Shown: positions 1 through 11,838, counted from the stretch's first letter. The stretch: 64,000 nucleotides of DNA from Merluccius polli (GCA_030340625.1 JAOPHQ010001150.1:84501-148500), one strand, 5' to 3'. Notes: a model not told the origin generated them from the sequence alone. Made by a program: numbers and translations.

Positions 1-2
1 CC

Positions 3-1403
3 CACTCCTCCAAGCTCTCCTGTCACCCTGGTGTTCAACGGACACGGTATGCCATTCTCCAACGTTTCTGGTGGCCCACCTTGCAGGAGGACATCCAGGA
101 ATTCGTCAAGGCCTGTCCAACTTGCAATCAGCACAAATCCTCCCGCCGGCCTCCTGCTGGGCTGCTTCAACCTCTTCCTGTTCCTCATCGCCCATGGTCC
201 CACATATCTTTGGACTTTGTTACTGGTCTTCCCACTTCTGACGGCCACACCGTCATCCTGACCATCGTGGACCGCTTCAGCAAAATGGTCCACTTTGTGC
301 CTCTGCCCAAGCTCCCCACGGCTAAAGAGACTGCTCAGCTGGTCCTACTCCATGTATTCCGCCTTCACGGTCTCCCCGTTGATGTGGTGTCGGACCGTGG
401 TCCCCAGTTTTCATCTGTGTTTTGGAGGGAGTTCTGCAGTCTGCTGGGTGCCACTGCCAGTCTGTCCTCTGGATTCCACCCCCAGAGCAATGGACAGACT
501 GAGCGCATGAACCAAGAACTGGAAACATCCCTACGGTGCATGACCTCCCAGAACCCCTCATCCTGGTCGTCACAACTACTGTGGGTTGAATATGCTCGCA
601 ACTCCCTTGTCTGCTCGGCCATCGGCCTCTCTCCATTTCAGTGTGTATACGGCTATCAACCACCACTGTTCCCAGCCCATGAGAAGGAGATTTCCTGCCC
701 ATCTGTCCAAGCCTTCATCCGCCGCTGCCGCAGAACATGGCTCCAAGCTCGCTCCACCCTTCTTCGTTCTGTGGGTCGCTATACTGCCACTGCCAACCGG
801 CGCCGTACACCTGCACCTTCCTACCAAGCAGGACAGCAAGTGTGGCTCTCCACCCGAGACTTACCTCTTCGGGTGGAGTCCAGAAAGATGGCACCTAAGT
901 TCATCGGGCCCTTCACGATCCAGAAGGTCATCAATCCAGTGGCAGTCCGGTTGAAGCTCCCGCGTTCCATGAGAGTTCACCCAACCTTCCATGTATCCAG
1001 GGTTAAGCCAGTCCACAACAGTCCCTTGGTCCCTCCGGCACCACCACCTCCCCCTCCACGTATCGTCGATGGTGGTCCAGTGTATGCAGTGCGGCGCCTG
1101 ATTCGCTCTCGTCGGCGGGGTAGAGGTCTCCAGTACCTTGTGGACTGGGAGGGGTACGGTCCAGAGGAAAGGTCCTGGGTTCCTGCTCGCCATATATTAG
1201 ACTCCACGCTAGTGACCAACTTTCATCAGCAACACCCCGATCAGCCAGCCAATGAGTCAGCTCGTCCAGGGACCCGCATCTTGCCCCCGCTTGTTCGGGA
1301 TGTTGGAGACCATTCTAGGTCTGGTGTCAGGGAAACCCTCCTCCAGACCCCCTCCTCCCACCCAGCTGAGGAGATGGACTTGTCTGGCTCCCAGGAGTTT
1401 TAG
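3..1403 (+). CDS. Ty3/gypsy chromovirus pol, 3' part (integrase plus chromodomain)
   Basis: This is the C-terminal end of a Ty3/gypsy retrotransposon polyprotein; the reading frame is already open at the window edge, so the 5' part lies outside. In order it shows a zinc-binding HHCC module (His in CHPG near base 24, then CPTC at bases 114-125), an integrase core with a D,D(35)E triad (Asp at base 213 in SLDFVTG, Asp at base 393 in SDRGPQF, Glu at base 501 in NGQTERMN), a DNA-binding C-terminal segment (MAPKFIGPF), and a chromodomain at about bases 1080-1205 (YLVDWEGYGPEERSWVP). The chromodomain places it with chromoviruses, which use it to target chromatin. The frame is uninterrupted to the TAG at 1401-1403. 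No protease, reverse transcriptase or LTR is visible here. Confidence 0.93.
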   Translation, partial: HSSKLSCHPGVQRTRYAILQRFWWPTLQEDIQEFVKACPTCNQHKSSRRPPAGLLQPLPVPHRPWSHISLDFVTGLPTSDGHTVILTIVDRFSKMVHFVPLPKLPTAKETAQLVLLHVFRLHGLPVDVVSDRGPQFSSVFWREFCSLLGATASLSSGFHPQSNGQTERMNQELETSLRCMTSQNPSSWSSQLLWVEYARNSLVCSAIGLSPFQCVYGYQPPLFPAHEKEISCPSVQAFIRRCRRTWLQARSTLLRSVGRYTATANRRRTPAPSYQAGQQVWLSTRDLPLRVESRKMAPKFIGPFTIQKVINPVAVRLKLPRSMRVHPTFHVSRVKPVHNSPLVPPAPPPPPPRIVDGGPVYAVRRLIRSRRRGRGLQYLVDWEGYGPEERSWVPARHILDSTLVTNFHQQHPDQPANESARPGTRILPPLVRDVGDHSRSGVRETLLQTPSSHPAEEMDLSGSQEF

Positions 1404-1570
1404 CCGAGTCCCCCCGCCTGCCTGACTACCCGCCTGCTGCCAAGCCCCCCGCCTGCCTGACTACCCACCTGCTGCCGAGCCCCCCGCCTGTCCGACTACC
1501 CTCCTGCTGCCGAGTCCCCCGCCTGTCCGACTACCCGCCTGCTGCCGAGCCCCCCGCCTGCCTGACTACT
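1404..1570 (+). repeat. ~35-bp GC-rich tandem repeat behind gypsy pol
   Basis: Four to five imperfect copies of a unit built from CCGAGCCCCCCGCCTG followed by CCTGACTACCCGCCTGCTG run directly after the pol stop codon. Degenerate copies continue to about 1645. It belongs to the 3' untranslated part of the element. Confidence 0.8.
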
Positions 1571-3053
1571 CGTCCCTCGCCCCGCCTGCACGATCGACCT
1601 CCCGGTTCCAGACCCCCCGCCTGCCTGACTACCCGTCCACTGTCTGCTCCATTGGCTTTTGGTGATTACCTGCTTCATCTCTACAGCGTGCTAAATGAAG
1701 CTTGTTACCAACGATACCTGCCTGTCCTTGTGCTGCTATTGGGTCCTAACCACACCTGTTACAGAGGTATCTTTATAAGCCTCTTTTGGCTTCCAACCTC
1801 TCCAGCACAATGTTTAACTTTATTATTTTTTCTTATGTTTTATATTTAAAATGTGCAAATAAACTAAACTAAACTAAGACGCACTTTTTACAAAGTCAAA
1901 AGTTCGCGGACTCTCAGGCCAACCTGACATCAAAAGTTGGCATCCCTGATTAAGTAACAGAAATACATTCATATGCAATGACACAGTAGGTTACAAACAA
2001 ACTCACTCCCAGACCAGCTTTGAGGCATTTCTCTTCCCGCTAAATAAACATTCAGAGCTCATTCGGAGCTTAATGAGGAGCTCTGTCTCCTCATCAGACC
2101 CTGTAACAATATGGAAACTAAACCACACAGAATGCACAGCAAAAGATGTAACATCAGATATATAGGCTATTTAGATACACTATTTTTAGTTTCTTTTTGT
2201 TTTTTATTTGTGACAAATAGTAGCCTATAATAGCAGTATATACTTACACTTGTAAATTGTTGCCTCTGTCATTACGCAACAACGGGTAGTCTAATTGCAT
2301 AATTACCCTGGCCGATCCGTGCCGGCTCCTTTAAATCATTTTCTTCTTCTTTGGTGGTAAATAAACAGCAACAACGGTGTTTGGGGCTCATTACTGCCAC
2401 CGCATGGATGTATTTTTCGTGCACCACTGCAGTGCATTGTGGGTGATATACAGCTCTGGAGTGACCGTCGATGTTGACTCAATCCCTCAGCCCTCAAGGG
2501 TCGATCTCACCAAGGGCACTTCAGCTTTTTAGAGAAATGGAATAGCCCTTATGATGGCGATGGGGATTCTCCCGAGGGCAAGAGCTGAGGGCAAGGGAGC
2601 GAGGGCGACGCAACCCACTATTGAAATGCAGCCACACACTCGAGGAGGAGCTACTGGCATGGCAGCGTGTAACATCAGCTCAGCAAATACCACCTGCTCT
2701 CCAATAAACATATTGAACAACATCTACCCGTGTCGTGTGTTGGAGGGCCCCCGGAAAAGCCACATGTGGTCAGGAGCAACCCTGCCACAGTAATGTTTCT
2801 TCAATAACTCAGAAACTCAAGCCAGTCCCGCCTGCCCTCAGGAGCCGGAGCCGGTGGGCAGGCAGGTGGGCGCGCGATAGGTGGGCGCACGATCATAACC
2901 CACCCCGGACCTACGACCGACGGGAGGTGGGGGGGTTTCGCGCGATCGTAACCCACCCCGGCGCTGCCAACTGGGGTGGCAGCTGGGGTGGCAAGGCTTT
3001 TTTTAAGGTGGCACCACCCCATGCCACCCCGGTAGATCCGCCCCTGAGCGGCA
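1571..3053. other. Gypsy 3' flank and unassigned repeat-derived DNA
   Basis: From 1571 to about 1860 the sequence continues as the probable 3' untranslated part of the gypsy element, ending in an AT-rich stretch with AATAAACTAAACTAAACTAA. No LTR could be delimited. From 1860 to 2800 I see no gene; the segment holds short ORFs without recognisable domains. A copy of the G/C minisatellite described separately lies at about 2866-2960. Confidence 0.5.
2866..2960 (-). repeat. Copy 1 of the GTAGGTCC G/C minisatellite
   Basis: Carries the diagnostic words AACCCACCCCGGACCTACGA, CCGACGGG, a G-tract and CGCGCGATCGTAACCCACCC. The same unit recurs at 23276-23403, 39050-39520 and 59952-60110. Confidence 0.75.
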
Positions 3054-3612
3054 TTAGGGGGTGGGAAAGGCTCTGCGTTGGGCATGGGCGCGTCTGCTGG
3101 GGGGTTCCTGCAGAGGGACGCCTTGTCTGATGGCTAAGTTATGAAGCACACAGCAAGCCAAGATGATGTGGCAGACTTTTTCAGGATTATAGTGAAGTGT
3201 CCCCCCCATGCTGGACAGTCACAGCCATTGGCCTTTTAGCAGACCTATTGTGCGTTCAACGACTGTTCTTAAGCGTGCATGGGCCCGGTTGTAGTGCTGC
3301 TCCTGCGGGGTCCTCGGGTTGGCTACGGGGGTCATCAGCCACGGCTTTAGTGGGTATCCCCAATCACCTATAGAGATGTTTTAATAAACGAAGCCCAGAA
3401 AATAATTTCGGAATGTTGTAACACTCACCAATAAGCCAGCCATCCTCAACAGCTCCTGCTTGGAGGTGCACACCCACAGAGCTGTTCTGCAGAATGAATG
3501 AGTCGTGCGTTCCTCCAGGCCACCGGGCAACAACGTTTAACAGAGACATAGTTGCATCGCAGATTATTTGTGCATTGATTGAATGAAACCCTTTCCTGTG
3601 GGTGCAATGAGT
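3054..3612 (-). pseudogene. Harbinger (HARBI1-like) transposase, C-terminal fragment
   Basis: Read on the minus strand, this encodes the DDE nuclease part of a PIF/Harbinger transposase: RKGFHSINAQIICDA, then ARWPGGTHDSFILQ, then DWGYPLKPWLMTP, HYNRAHARLRTVVERTIGLL and VCHIILACCVLHNLA. These are family signature blocks. A 61-bp GT-AG intron (3368-3428) splits a Gly codon and restores the frame. Exon 2 contains a premature TGA at 3219-3221; the frame otherwise runs on to a TAA at 3054-3056. The N-terminal helix-turn-helix part is missing because the sequence breaks at about 3612, where a LINE tail on the other strand begins. No terminal repeats were found, so this is an isolated dead fragment. 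Confidence 0.88.
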
Positions 3613-3619
3613 TGTGGTT

Positions 3620-3930
3620 CGGGAGGCAGACACCCTCTCCACATTTAAGAGTAGGCTTAAGACGTTCCTCTTTGATAAAGCTTATAGTTAGGGCTGGATC
3701 AGGTGAGTCCTGAACCATCCCTTAGTTATGCTGCTATAGGCCTAGACTATCGGGGGATTTCCCTTGGTGCACTGAGTCTCTCTCGCTCTCTCTCTCTGTG
3801 TGCACACATTCATGTCCCATTAATGCATGTTACTAACACTTCTTCCCTGGAGTTCTTGTGTTTTCTCGTCTCGCAGGTTCTCATGGATCCTGGCGGAGCC
3901 TCCATGGTCCTGCTTGACTGCCATTGCTAA
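3620..3930 (+). mobile_element. LINE 3' end (L2/Rex1-like)
   Basis: Bases 3620-3691 encode the last residues of a non-LTR retrotransposon reverse-transcriptase ORF, ADTLSTFKSRLKTFLFDKAY, ending in TAG. The FKSRLKT block matches the C-terminus of the longer LINE at 12.0-13.8 kb. The rest, to about 3930, is its 3' untranslated region. Only the extreme 3' end is present, as expected of 5'-truncated LINE insertions. The clade is uncertain between L2 and Rex1. Confidence 0.7.
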
Positions 3931-4134
3931 TATCAGTTACCAGTTATATAATGTATATCAAACTGTTCGCCTGAATCCCGGGATTCCTACGGTGTAAATA
4001 TCTAAGCTGTGACATGTATACTTTTTGAGTTAGACCGTTTGAAGCCAGCCCTGCTTTCCTCATAGAGAATAGTGGCAGTTTGGAGAGAAGCAGAGTGAGG
4101 GACAAAGTGGCAGTTGGCAATCAATACACACGCG

Positions 4135-4180
4135 CAGCCGCCCCCTCCCCCCACTGGAGTAGTGGGGGGAGGGGCGGCTG
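4135..4180. repeat. GC-rich perfect hairpin, copy 1
   Basis: An inverted repeat with about 20-bp arms (CAGCCGCC... and ...GGCGGCTG) around the loop GGAGT; this copy has one extra C in the left arm. It recurs at 6546-6590, 8551-8595 and 9151-9196 in the sister units. Confidence 0.9.
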
Positions 4181-4747
4181 TGTAACCCGTTTCTTTGACT
4201 ACTGTCAAAGGTGTTTCCACTTGATCTAATTAAGGTTGGTTAGTCAGTGGCCCGAGGCTGTTGTCAGGCAAACTCTACAGATATCCGTCGTCTGATTGGA
4301 CGGCGGATACAAGAGGACTCCTATTGGTCAACGCCAATCTGCACTTCCGCGTTTATCAAGCTTTTTTATTTTATTTTTTTTATTTTTTATTAATTAATTT
4401 AAAAAAAATTAAAAAAAATTTTTTTTTTAATTAATTACATTTTTTTTTTTTTTTTTTTGCGTTTATCAAACTACACACTGATTGGACGGCGGATACAAGA
4501 GAACTCCTATTGGTCAACGCCGATCTGCTCTTCCGCGTTTATCAAGCTTTTTTTTAATTTTATTTTTTTTTAATTAATTAATTAATTAATTCAAACAAAA
4601 ATTTAAATAAAGTTTTTTTTTTTTTTTTTTTTTTCGTTTATCAAGCTACACAGGAAAACAACAGCTTTATGATGGCGGCGGTGAACGGGAACTGCTTCTG
4701 GTGAGATTCACCGTTTTGAATCTCAAATACAGGTCCACGGTGGTGTG

Positions 4748-4767
4748 TTAAAACCCACGTGCGCGCG

Positions 4768-4803
<36 letters not shown>

Positions 4804-4915
4804 AATGCGCTTTCATCCGCGTGCACACACACACACACACAGGAGAACGCGCTGTTTCATCCGCGCGCACACACACACACATAAAACTGTACTGTATCTT
4901 GATTACTTGACTTGA

Positions 4916-4952
<37 letters not shown>

Positions 4953-5000
4953 ACAACATGCAAGATCATCACGTGTGTGTGTGTGTGTGTGTGTGTGCAG
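4748..5000. repeat. CA/TG microsatellite block of the Helentron-like unit
   Basis: Alternating (CA)n and (TG)n runs, separated by short unique words such as CATCCGCG and CAGACAACAT. The same order is kept in units B (7160-7390) and C (9775-10000), so the microsatellites are part of the element and the copies differ mainly in repeat number. Long apparent ORFs of Cys-Val or His-Thr here are artefacts. Confidence 0.9.
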
Positions 5001-5156
5001 ACAACATTGAAGATCATTACTGCCCTCTCGCTTAACTCTACTCTACACCAGCACCTGCTTGATTTTCTTGCATGACTTACATGACTTCCTCAATAATATA
5101 TGGGGACGACTGGGCCAGAGCCAGGCACACTCAAAATTTCTTTAGAAATTTTCTAG

Positions 5157-5617
5157 TTGAGTGTGCCTGAAAGCACACTATCTATTATCCACCGGGCTTA
5201 TTGAGTGTGCCTGAAAGCACACTATCTATTATCCACCGGGCTTATTATTGAGTGTGCCTGAAAGCACACTATCTATTATCCACCGGGCTTATTATTGAGT
5301 GTGCCTGAAAGCACACTATCTATTATCCACCGGGCTTATTATTATTCTTATTATTGAGTGTGCCTGAAAGCACACTATCTATTATCCACCGGGCTTATTA
5401 TTATTATTATTATTGAGTGTGCCTGAAAGCACACTATCTATTATCCACCGGGCTTATTATTGAGTGTGCCTGAAAGCACACTATCTATTATCCACCGGGC
5501 TTATTGAGTGTGCCTGAAAGCACACTATCTATTATCCACCGGGCTTATTGAGTGTGCCTGAAAGCACACTATCTATTATCCACCGGGCTTATTATTATTA
5601 TTATTATTATTCTTACG
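5157..5617 (+). repeat. 5'-terminal minisatellite, nine copies
   Basis: Nine direct copies of a 44-59-bp unit starting GAGTGTGCCTGAAAGCACAC and containing ATCCACCGGGCTTATT, at 5159, 5203, 5250, 5297, 5356, 5415, 5462, 5506 and 5550. Length differences come from (TTA)n between copies. Each unit contains a small stem, AGTGTGC/GCACACT. Unit C (from 7548) has a single copy of the same word, so copy number changed within the family. Confidence 0.93.
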
Positions 5618-6545
5618 TTTCTTACACGTTTTTTCGGTCGACTTCTCCTCCCGCAGCTTTGGTCACACATACACAAAAAAGGTATCAAAACGTGCGGCTC
5701 TTCCGGGGCAAGTGTGCTAAGACTTTTGTGAAAATAATACGAATTTTTCGCGACGTAAGTCGCGAAAAACAGCGAAAAAAGTCCCATAGAGAATGAATGG
5801 GAGGAGGTAAAAAAAACAAGACTTTTCGTACTGGCTACTGCTGTCTGCTGCTCCGGCATACTTTCACCTAGAAACTCAATTTGAACATTAAACAGTAGAC
5901 ACAAGTCTTGTGTATTTGGTGTACTATTCCACGTTTTGATAGGTCATATCGTTTTTAATCAATCACTGATCAATGACCATGATCATTTTGGGATAAATTA
6001 TGAGATTATAATGGGTGTGTATTGCGAGGAATGTTCGTGCTAGAGTGCAGGTTAGAGTGGGAGAGAGCCCAAAATTAATCCAGATTTTGTCTCTTTCCAC
6101 GCTGCTCCTGGCCACAGTTTACATTTTACACACATGATTTTTTCCAGTTTTGTAGACATACTTGTTCTGTCTCTCACAATGTGCTCAAAACATCAGAGAG
6201 ACTTACAGAATTTGAATTAGCAGCCTCTAAGTGCGGCCAGTCTGTCTCTTCTCCCCATTGACTGCAATACAAATATTTTCAAATATTTTCAGAGAGAAGC
6301 AGAACGGACCCCTGTTTTAAACTTGCAAGTGTGTCTTGCAAGTGTAAGCTACCCAGACATATTATACATCAAACTGTTCGCCTGAATCCCGGGATTCCTA
6401 CGGTGTAAATATCTAAGCTGTGTCATGTATACTTTTTGAGTTAGACCGTTTGAAGCCAGCCCTGCTTTCCTCATAGAGAATAGTGGCAGTTTGGAGAGAA
6501 GCAGAGTGAGGGACAAAGTGGCAGTTGGCAATCAATACACACGCG

Positions 6546-6590
6546 CAGCCGCCCCTCCCCCCACTGGAGTAGTGGGGGGAGGGGCGGCTG
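6546..6590. repeat. GC-rich perfect hairpin, copy 2
   Basis: Exact 20-bp arms around the 5-nt loop GGAGT in unit B. Confidence 0.93.
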
Positions 6591-7158
6591 TGTAACCCGT
6601 TTCTTTGACTACTGTCAAAGGTGTTTCCTACTAATTAAGGTCGGTTAGTCAGTGGCCCGAGGCTGTTGTCAGGCAAACTCTACAGATATCCGTCGTCTGA
6701 TTTGACGGCGGATACAAGAGGACTCCTATTGGTCAACGCCAATCTGCACTTCCGTGTTTATCAAGCTTTTTTTTAAATTTATTTATTTATTTTTTTTTAA
6801 TTAATTAAAAATATATATATATATTATTATTTTTTTTATTATTATTTTTTTATTTTTTATTTTTTTGCGTTTATCAAACTACACACTGATTGGACGGCGG
6901 ATACAAGAGAACTCCTATTGGTCAACGCCGATCTGCTCTTCCGCGTTTATCAAGCTTTTTTTTTTTTTCTTTTTTTTTTAAATTAATTAATTAATTAATT
7001 CAAAAAAAATTTAAATACATTTTTTTTTTTTTGCGTTTATCAAGCTACACAGGAAAACAACAGCTTTATGATGGCGGCGGTGAACGGGAACTGCTTCTGG
7101 TGAGATTCACCGTTTTGAATCTCAAATACAGGTCCACGGTGGTGTGTTAAAACCCACG

Positions 7159-7193
<35 letters not shown>

Positions 7194-7348
7194 GAGAATG
7201 CGCTGTTTCATCCGCGTGCACACACACACACACAGGAGAACGCGCTGTTTCATCCGCGCGCACACACACACATAAAACTGTACTGTATCTTGATTACTTG
7301 ACTTGATTTGTGTGTGTGTGTGTGTGTGCAGACAACATGCAAGATCAT

Positions 7349-7391
<43 letters not shown>

Positions 7392-7547
7392 ACAACATTG
7401 AAGATCATTACTGCCCTCTCGCTTAACTCTACTCTACACCAGCACCTGCTTGATTTTCTTGCATGACTTACATGACTTCCTCAATAATATATGGGGACGA
7501 CTGGGCCAGAGCCAGGCACACTCAAAATTTCTTTAGAAATTTTCTAG

Positions 7548-9773
7548 TTGAGTGTGCCTGAAAGCACACTATCTATTATCCACCGGGCTTATTATTATTA
7601 TTATTATTATTATTATTCTTACGTTTCTTACACGTTTTTTCGGTCGACTTCTCCTCCCGCAGCTTTGGTCACACATACACAAAAAAGGTATCAAAACGTG
7701 CGGCTCTTCCGGGGCAAGTGTGCTAAGACTTTTGTGAAAATAATACGAATTTTTCGCGACGTAAGTCGCGAAAAACAGCGAAAAAAGTCCCATAGAGAAT
7801 GAATGGGAGGAGGTAAAAAAAACAAGACTTTTCTGCTGTCTGCTGCTCCGGCATACTTTCACCTAGAAACTCAATTTGAACATTAAACAGTAGACACAAG
7901 TCTTGTGTATTTGGTGTACTATTCCACGTTTTGATAGGTCATATCGTTTTTAATCAATCACTGATCAATGACCATGATCATTTTTGGAGAAATTATGAGA
8001 TTATAATGGGTGTGTATTGCGAGGAATTTTCCCGCCTTTTCCCGCCAGAGTGCAGGTTAGAGTGGGAGAGAGCCCAAAATTAATCCAGATTTTGTCTCTT
8101 TCCACGCTGCTCCTGGCCACAGTTTACACTTTACACACATGATTTTTTCCAGTTTTGTAGACATACTTGTTCTGTCTCTCACAATGTGCTCAAATAATCA
8201 GAGAGACTTACAGAATTTGAATTAGCAGCCTCTAAGTGCGGCCAGTCTGTCTCTTCTCCCCATTGACTGCAATACAAATATTTTCAAATATTTTCAGAGA
8301 GAAGCAGAACGGACCCCTGTTTTAAACTTGCAAGTGTGTCTTGCAAGTGTAAGCTACACAGACATATTATATATCAAACTGTTCGCCTGAATCCCGGGAT
8401 TCCTACGGTGTGAATATCTAAGCTGTGACATGTATACTTTTTGAGTTAGACCGTTTGAAGCCAGCCCTGCTTTCCTCATAGAGAATAGTGGCAGTTTGGA
8501 GAGAAGCAGAGTGAGGGACAAAGTGGCAGTTGGCAATCAATACACACGCGCAGCCGCCCCTCCCCCCACTGGAGTAGTGGGGGGAGGGGCGGCTGCGTAA
8601 CCCGTTTCTATGACTACTGTATTAGTAGAAGTAGCATGTTCGTGTCAGAGTGCAGGTTAGAGTGGGAGAGAGCTCAAAATGAATCCAGATTGTTTCTCTT
8701 TCCACGCTGCTCCTGGCCACAGTTTACACTTTACACACATGATTTTTTCCAGTTTTGTAGACATACTTGTTCTGTCTCTCACAATGTGCTCAAAACATCA
8801 GAGAGACTTACAGAATTTGAATTAGCAGCCTCTAAGTGCGGCCAGTCTGTCTCTTCTCCCCATTGACTGCAATACAAATATTTTCAAATATTTTCAGAGA
8901 GAAGCAGAACGGACCCCTGTTTTAAACTTGCAGGTGTGTCTTGCAAGTGTAAGCTACACCGACATATTATATATCAAACTGTTCGCCTGAATCCCGGGAT
9001 TCCTACGGTGTAAATATCTAAGCTGTGACATGTATACTTTTTGAGTTAGACCGTTTGAAGCCAGCCCTGCTTTCCTCATAGAGAATAGTGGCAGTTTGGA
9101 GAGAAGCAGAGTGAGGGACAAAGTGGCAGTTGGCAATCAATACACACGCGCAGCCGCCCCCTCCCCCCACTGGAGTAGTGGGGGGAGGGGCGGCTGTGTA
9201 ACCCGTTTCTATGACTACTGTCAAAGGTGTTTCCACTTGATCTAATTAAGGTCGGTTAGTCAGTGGCCCGAGGCTGTTGTCAGGCAAACTCTACAGATAT
9301 CCGTCGTCTGATTGGACGGCGGATACAAGAGGACTCCTATTGGTCAACGCCAATCTGCACTTCCGCGTTTATCAAGGTTTTTTTTTTATTATTATTATTA
9401 TTGTTTTTAATTAATTAATTTAAGAAAATTACACAAAAAAAAAATATTTTGAATTTAATTACATTTTTTTTTTTTTTTTTTTGCGTTTATCAAACTACAC
9501 ACTGATTGGACGGCGGATACAAGAGAACTCCTATTGGTCAACGCAGATCTGCTCTTCCGCGTTTATCAAGCTTTTTTTTTTTTTTTTTTTAAATTAATTA
9601 ATTAATTCCAAAAAAAATGTACATTAATTTTTTTTTTTTTTTTTTGCGTTTATCAAGCTACACAGGAAAACAACAGCTTTATGATGGCGGCGGTGAACGG
9701 GAACTGCTTCTGGTGAGATTCACCGTTTTGAATCTCAAATACAGGTCCACGGTGGTGTGTTAAAACCCACGCG

Positions 9774-9804
<31 letters not shown>

Positions 9805-9927
9805 GAGAATGCGCTGTTTCATCCGCGTGCACACACACACACACACACACACAGGAGAACGCGCTGTTTCATCCGCGCGCACACACACACACATAAAACT
9901 GTACTGTATCTTGATTACTTGACTTGA

Positions 9928-9960
<33 letters not shown>

Positions 9961-10160
9961 ACAACATGCAAGATCATCACGTGTGTGTGTGTGTGTGTGT
10001 GCAGACAACATTGAAGATCATTACTGCCCTCTCGCTTAACTCTACTCTACACCAGCACCTGCTTGATTTTCTTGCATGACTTACATGACTTCCTCAATAA
10101 TATATGGGGACGACTGGGCCAGAGCCAGGCACACTCAAAATTTCTTTAGAAATTTTCTAG
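7548..10160 (+). mobile_element. Helentron-like element, unit C (complete, internal duplication)
   Basis: Starts TTGAGTGTGCCT directly after unit B and ends CTAG at 10157-10160, with the same subterminal repeat and hairpin. It carries one copy of the 5' minisatellite word rather than nine. An internal tandem duplication of about 600 bp (roughly 8046-8645 and 8646-9245) doubles the central part, including the GC-rich hairpin (8551-8595 and 9151-9196). It is non-coding. Confidence 0.75.
8046..9245 (+). repeat. ~600-bp tandem duplication inside unit C
   Basis: The words AGAGTGCAGGTTAGAGTGGG at about 8047 and 8647, and TTCGCCTGAATCCCGGGATT at about 8382 and 8982, recur with a 600-bp period and only scattered differences. 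This indicates a recent duplication. Confidence 0.88.
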
Positions 10161-11838
10161 TTATTCTTACGTTTCTTACGCGTTTTTTCGGTCGACTTCT
10201 CCTCCCGCAGTTTTGGTCACACATACACAAAACAGGTATCAAAACGTGCGGCTCTGCCGGGGCAAGTGTGCTCTTAAAATAACACGTGTTCTTAAAATAA
10301 CACGAATGTTTCGCGACGTAAGTCGCGAAAAACAGCGAAAAAAGTCCCATAGAGAATGAATGGGAGGAGGTAAAAAAAACAAGACTTTTCGTACTGCCTA
10401 CTGCTGTCTGCTGCTCCGGCATACTTTCACCTAGAAACTCAATTTGAACATTAAACAGTAGACACAAGTCTTGTGTATTTGGTGTATCATTCCACGTTTT
10501 GATAGGTCATATAGTTTTTAATCAATCACGGATCAATGACCATGATCATTTTGGGAGAAATTATGAGATTGTAATGGGTGTGTATTGCGAGGAATGTTCG
10601 TGTTAGAGTGGGAGAGAGCTCAAAATAAATCCAGATTGTTTCTCTTTCCACGCTGCTCCTGGCCACAATTTACACTTTACACGCATGATTTTTTCAAAAT
10701 TTGTAGACATACTTGTTCTGTCTCTCACAATGTGCTCAAAAAATCAGAGAGACTTACAGAATTTGAATTAGCAGCCTCTAAGTGCGGCCAGTCTGTCTCT
10801 TCTCCTCATTAACTCCAATACAAATATTTTCTGAGAGAAGCAGAACGGACCCCTGTTTTGAACTTGCAAGTGTGTCCACAATATTCACTGTAGAAACACT
10901 GTAGAAACACCAAATCGTTCAGGAAGTCCTTACAGTGATGATGGTCTGGTTTATTTTCTGATACGTGCTACCGTTTTGTCAGAATAAGCCCAAATGTGAG
11001 ACCAGTGCAGAGGCAGAAAAGCGCTATTTTTCTCAACGTTTCTTTCAGCCTCAGCCTGGGGGCTATCGCGCGCAGGTGTGTGCGCGTGATCTAATTACGG
11101 TTGATGACGTCAGTTTCACTGGCTCGAATATTCTTGCGCTGTTGTCAGGCAAACCCTACAGATATCCCTCGTCTGAATGGATGGCGGATATAAGAGGCCT
11201 CCTATTGGTCACTCGGGTGATATTTTTGTTTGGCCAGTTGGGTCATTTAAAAACCCCCTTCGCGGATCTGCTCTTCCCCGTTGATCGTATCAGAGGTAAG
11301 AAATATGCTTTGTCTTTACAACACGCCAGTTGTACACAATAGTGAGATTAGGTTTGACCTTGTTACTCTGTCGTGTTTTGGCTATAATCATCTGAAACGC
11401 ATACACGGCCCGACTCCATTAATGATGGCGGCAATACACGGGAAGGAGATGGCGACGGTACACGGGAACTGCTTCCGGTAAAATAAGCCATTTTGAATCT
11501 CAAATGGATCATTTGTTTATACACTGTTACACCAGTCATCAAATACGGGACAGGTCCACAGTGGTGTGTTAAAACCCGCCGTACACACGCACACACACAC
11601 GCGTTTTTTTCCAATGTCCGTGCAGTATATGGCTCGGCTGAAACACGGGAGGACACGCTGTATTTATGAAAGCTTGGTCGCCGTGCTTAGGGTACATTCA
11701 CACTACGTTTTGAATCTCCAATGGACCATTGGTTTATACACTGTTACACCAGTCAGCAAATATGGGACAGGTCCACAGTGGTGTGTTAAAACCCGCCGCA
11801 CACACACGCGTTTTTTTTCCAATGTCCGCGCAGTATAT

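Larger units (their letters stand above)
3951..5156 (+). mobile_element. Helentron-like element, unit A (5'-truncated)
   Basis: First member of a head-to-tail array. It starts in the middle of the unit (CGCCTGAATCCCGGGATTCC) and ends at 5153-5156 with CTAG. The 3' end has the subterminal motif AGGCACACTCAA (5123-5134), then a hairpin (AAAATTTC, TTTA, GAAATTTT), then CTAG, followed by T. That is the layout of Helitron/Helentron 3' ends. Inside are a GC-rich hairpin, AT-rich tracts and CA/TG microsatellites. No coding sequence is seen, so the element is non-autonomous. Confidence 0.7.
5157..7547 (+). mobile_element. Helentron-like element, unit B (complete)
   Basis: Begins with TTGAGTGTGCCT immediately after the CTAG of unit A and ends with CTAG at 7544-7547. 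The 5' terminus TTGAGTGTGCCT is the exact reverse complement of the subterminal AGGCACACTCAA at the 3' end, giving short asymmetric terminal inverted repeats. These plus the 3' hairpin are the hallmarks of Helentron/Helitron2-type elements. A nine-copy minisatellite occupies its 5' end (separate entry). No replicase or helicase ORF is present. Confidence 0.75.

Noticed and set aside
4641..5017. Long Cys-Val and His-Thr ORFs over the CA/TG blocks (also near 9650-10011, 24608-24841 and 26451-26708)
   Set aside because: They are translations of dinucleotide microsatellites and carry no gene.
5157..5617. CRISPR-like look of nine evenly spaced repeats
   Set aside because: The spacing sequence is not unique (mostly TTA repeats), units are contiguous and match a transposon terminus, and the genome is eukaryotic.
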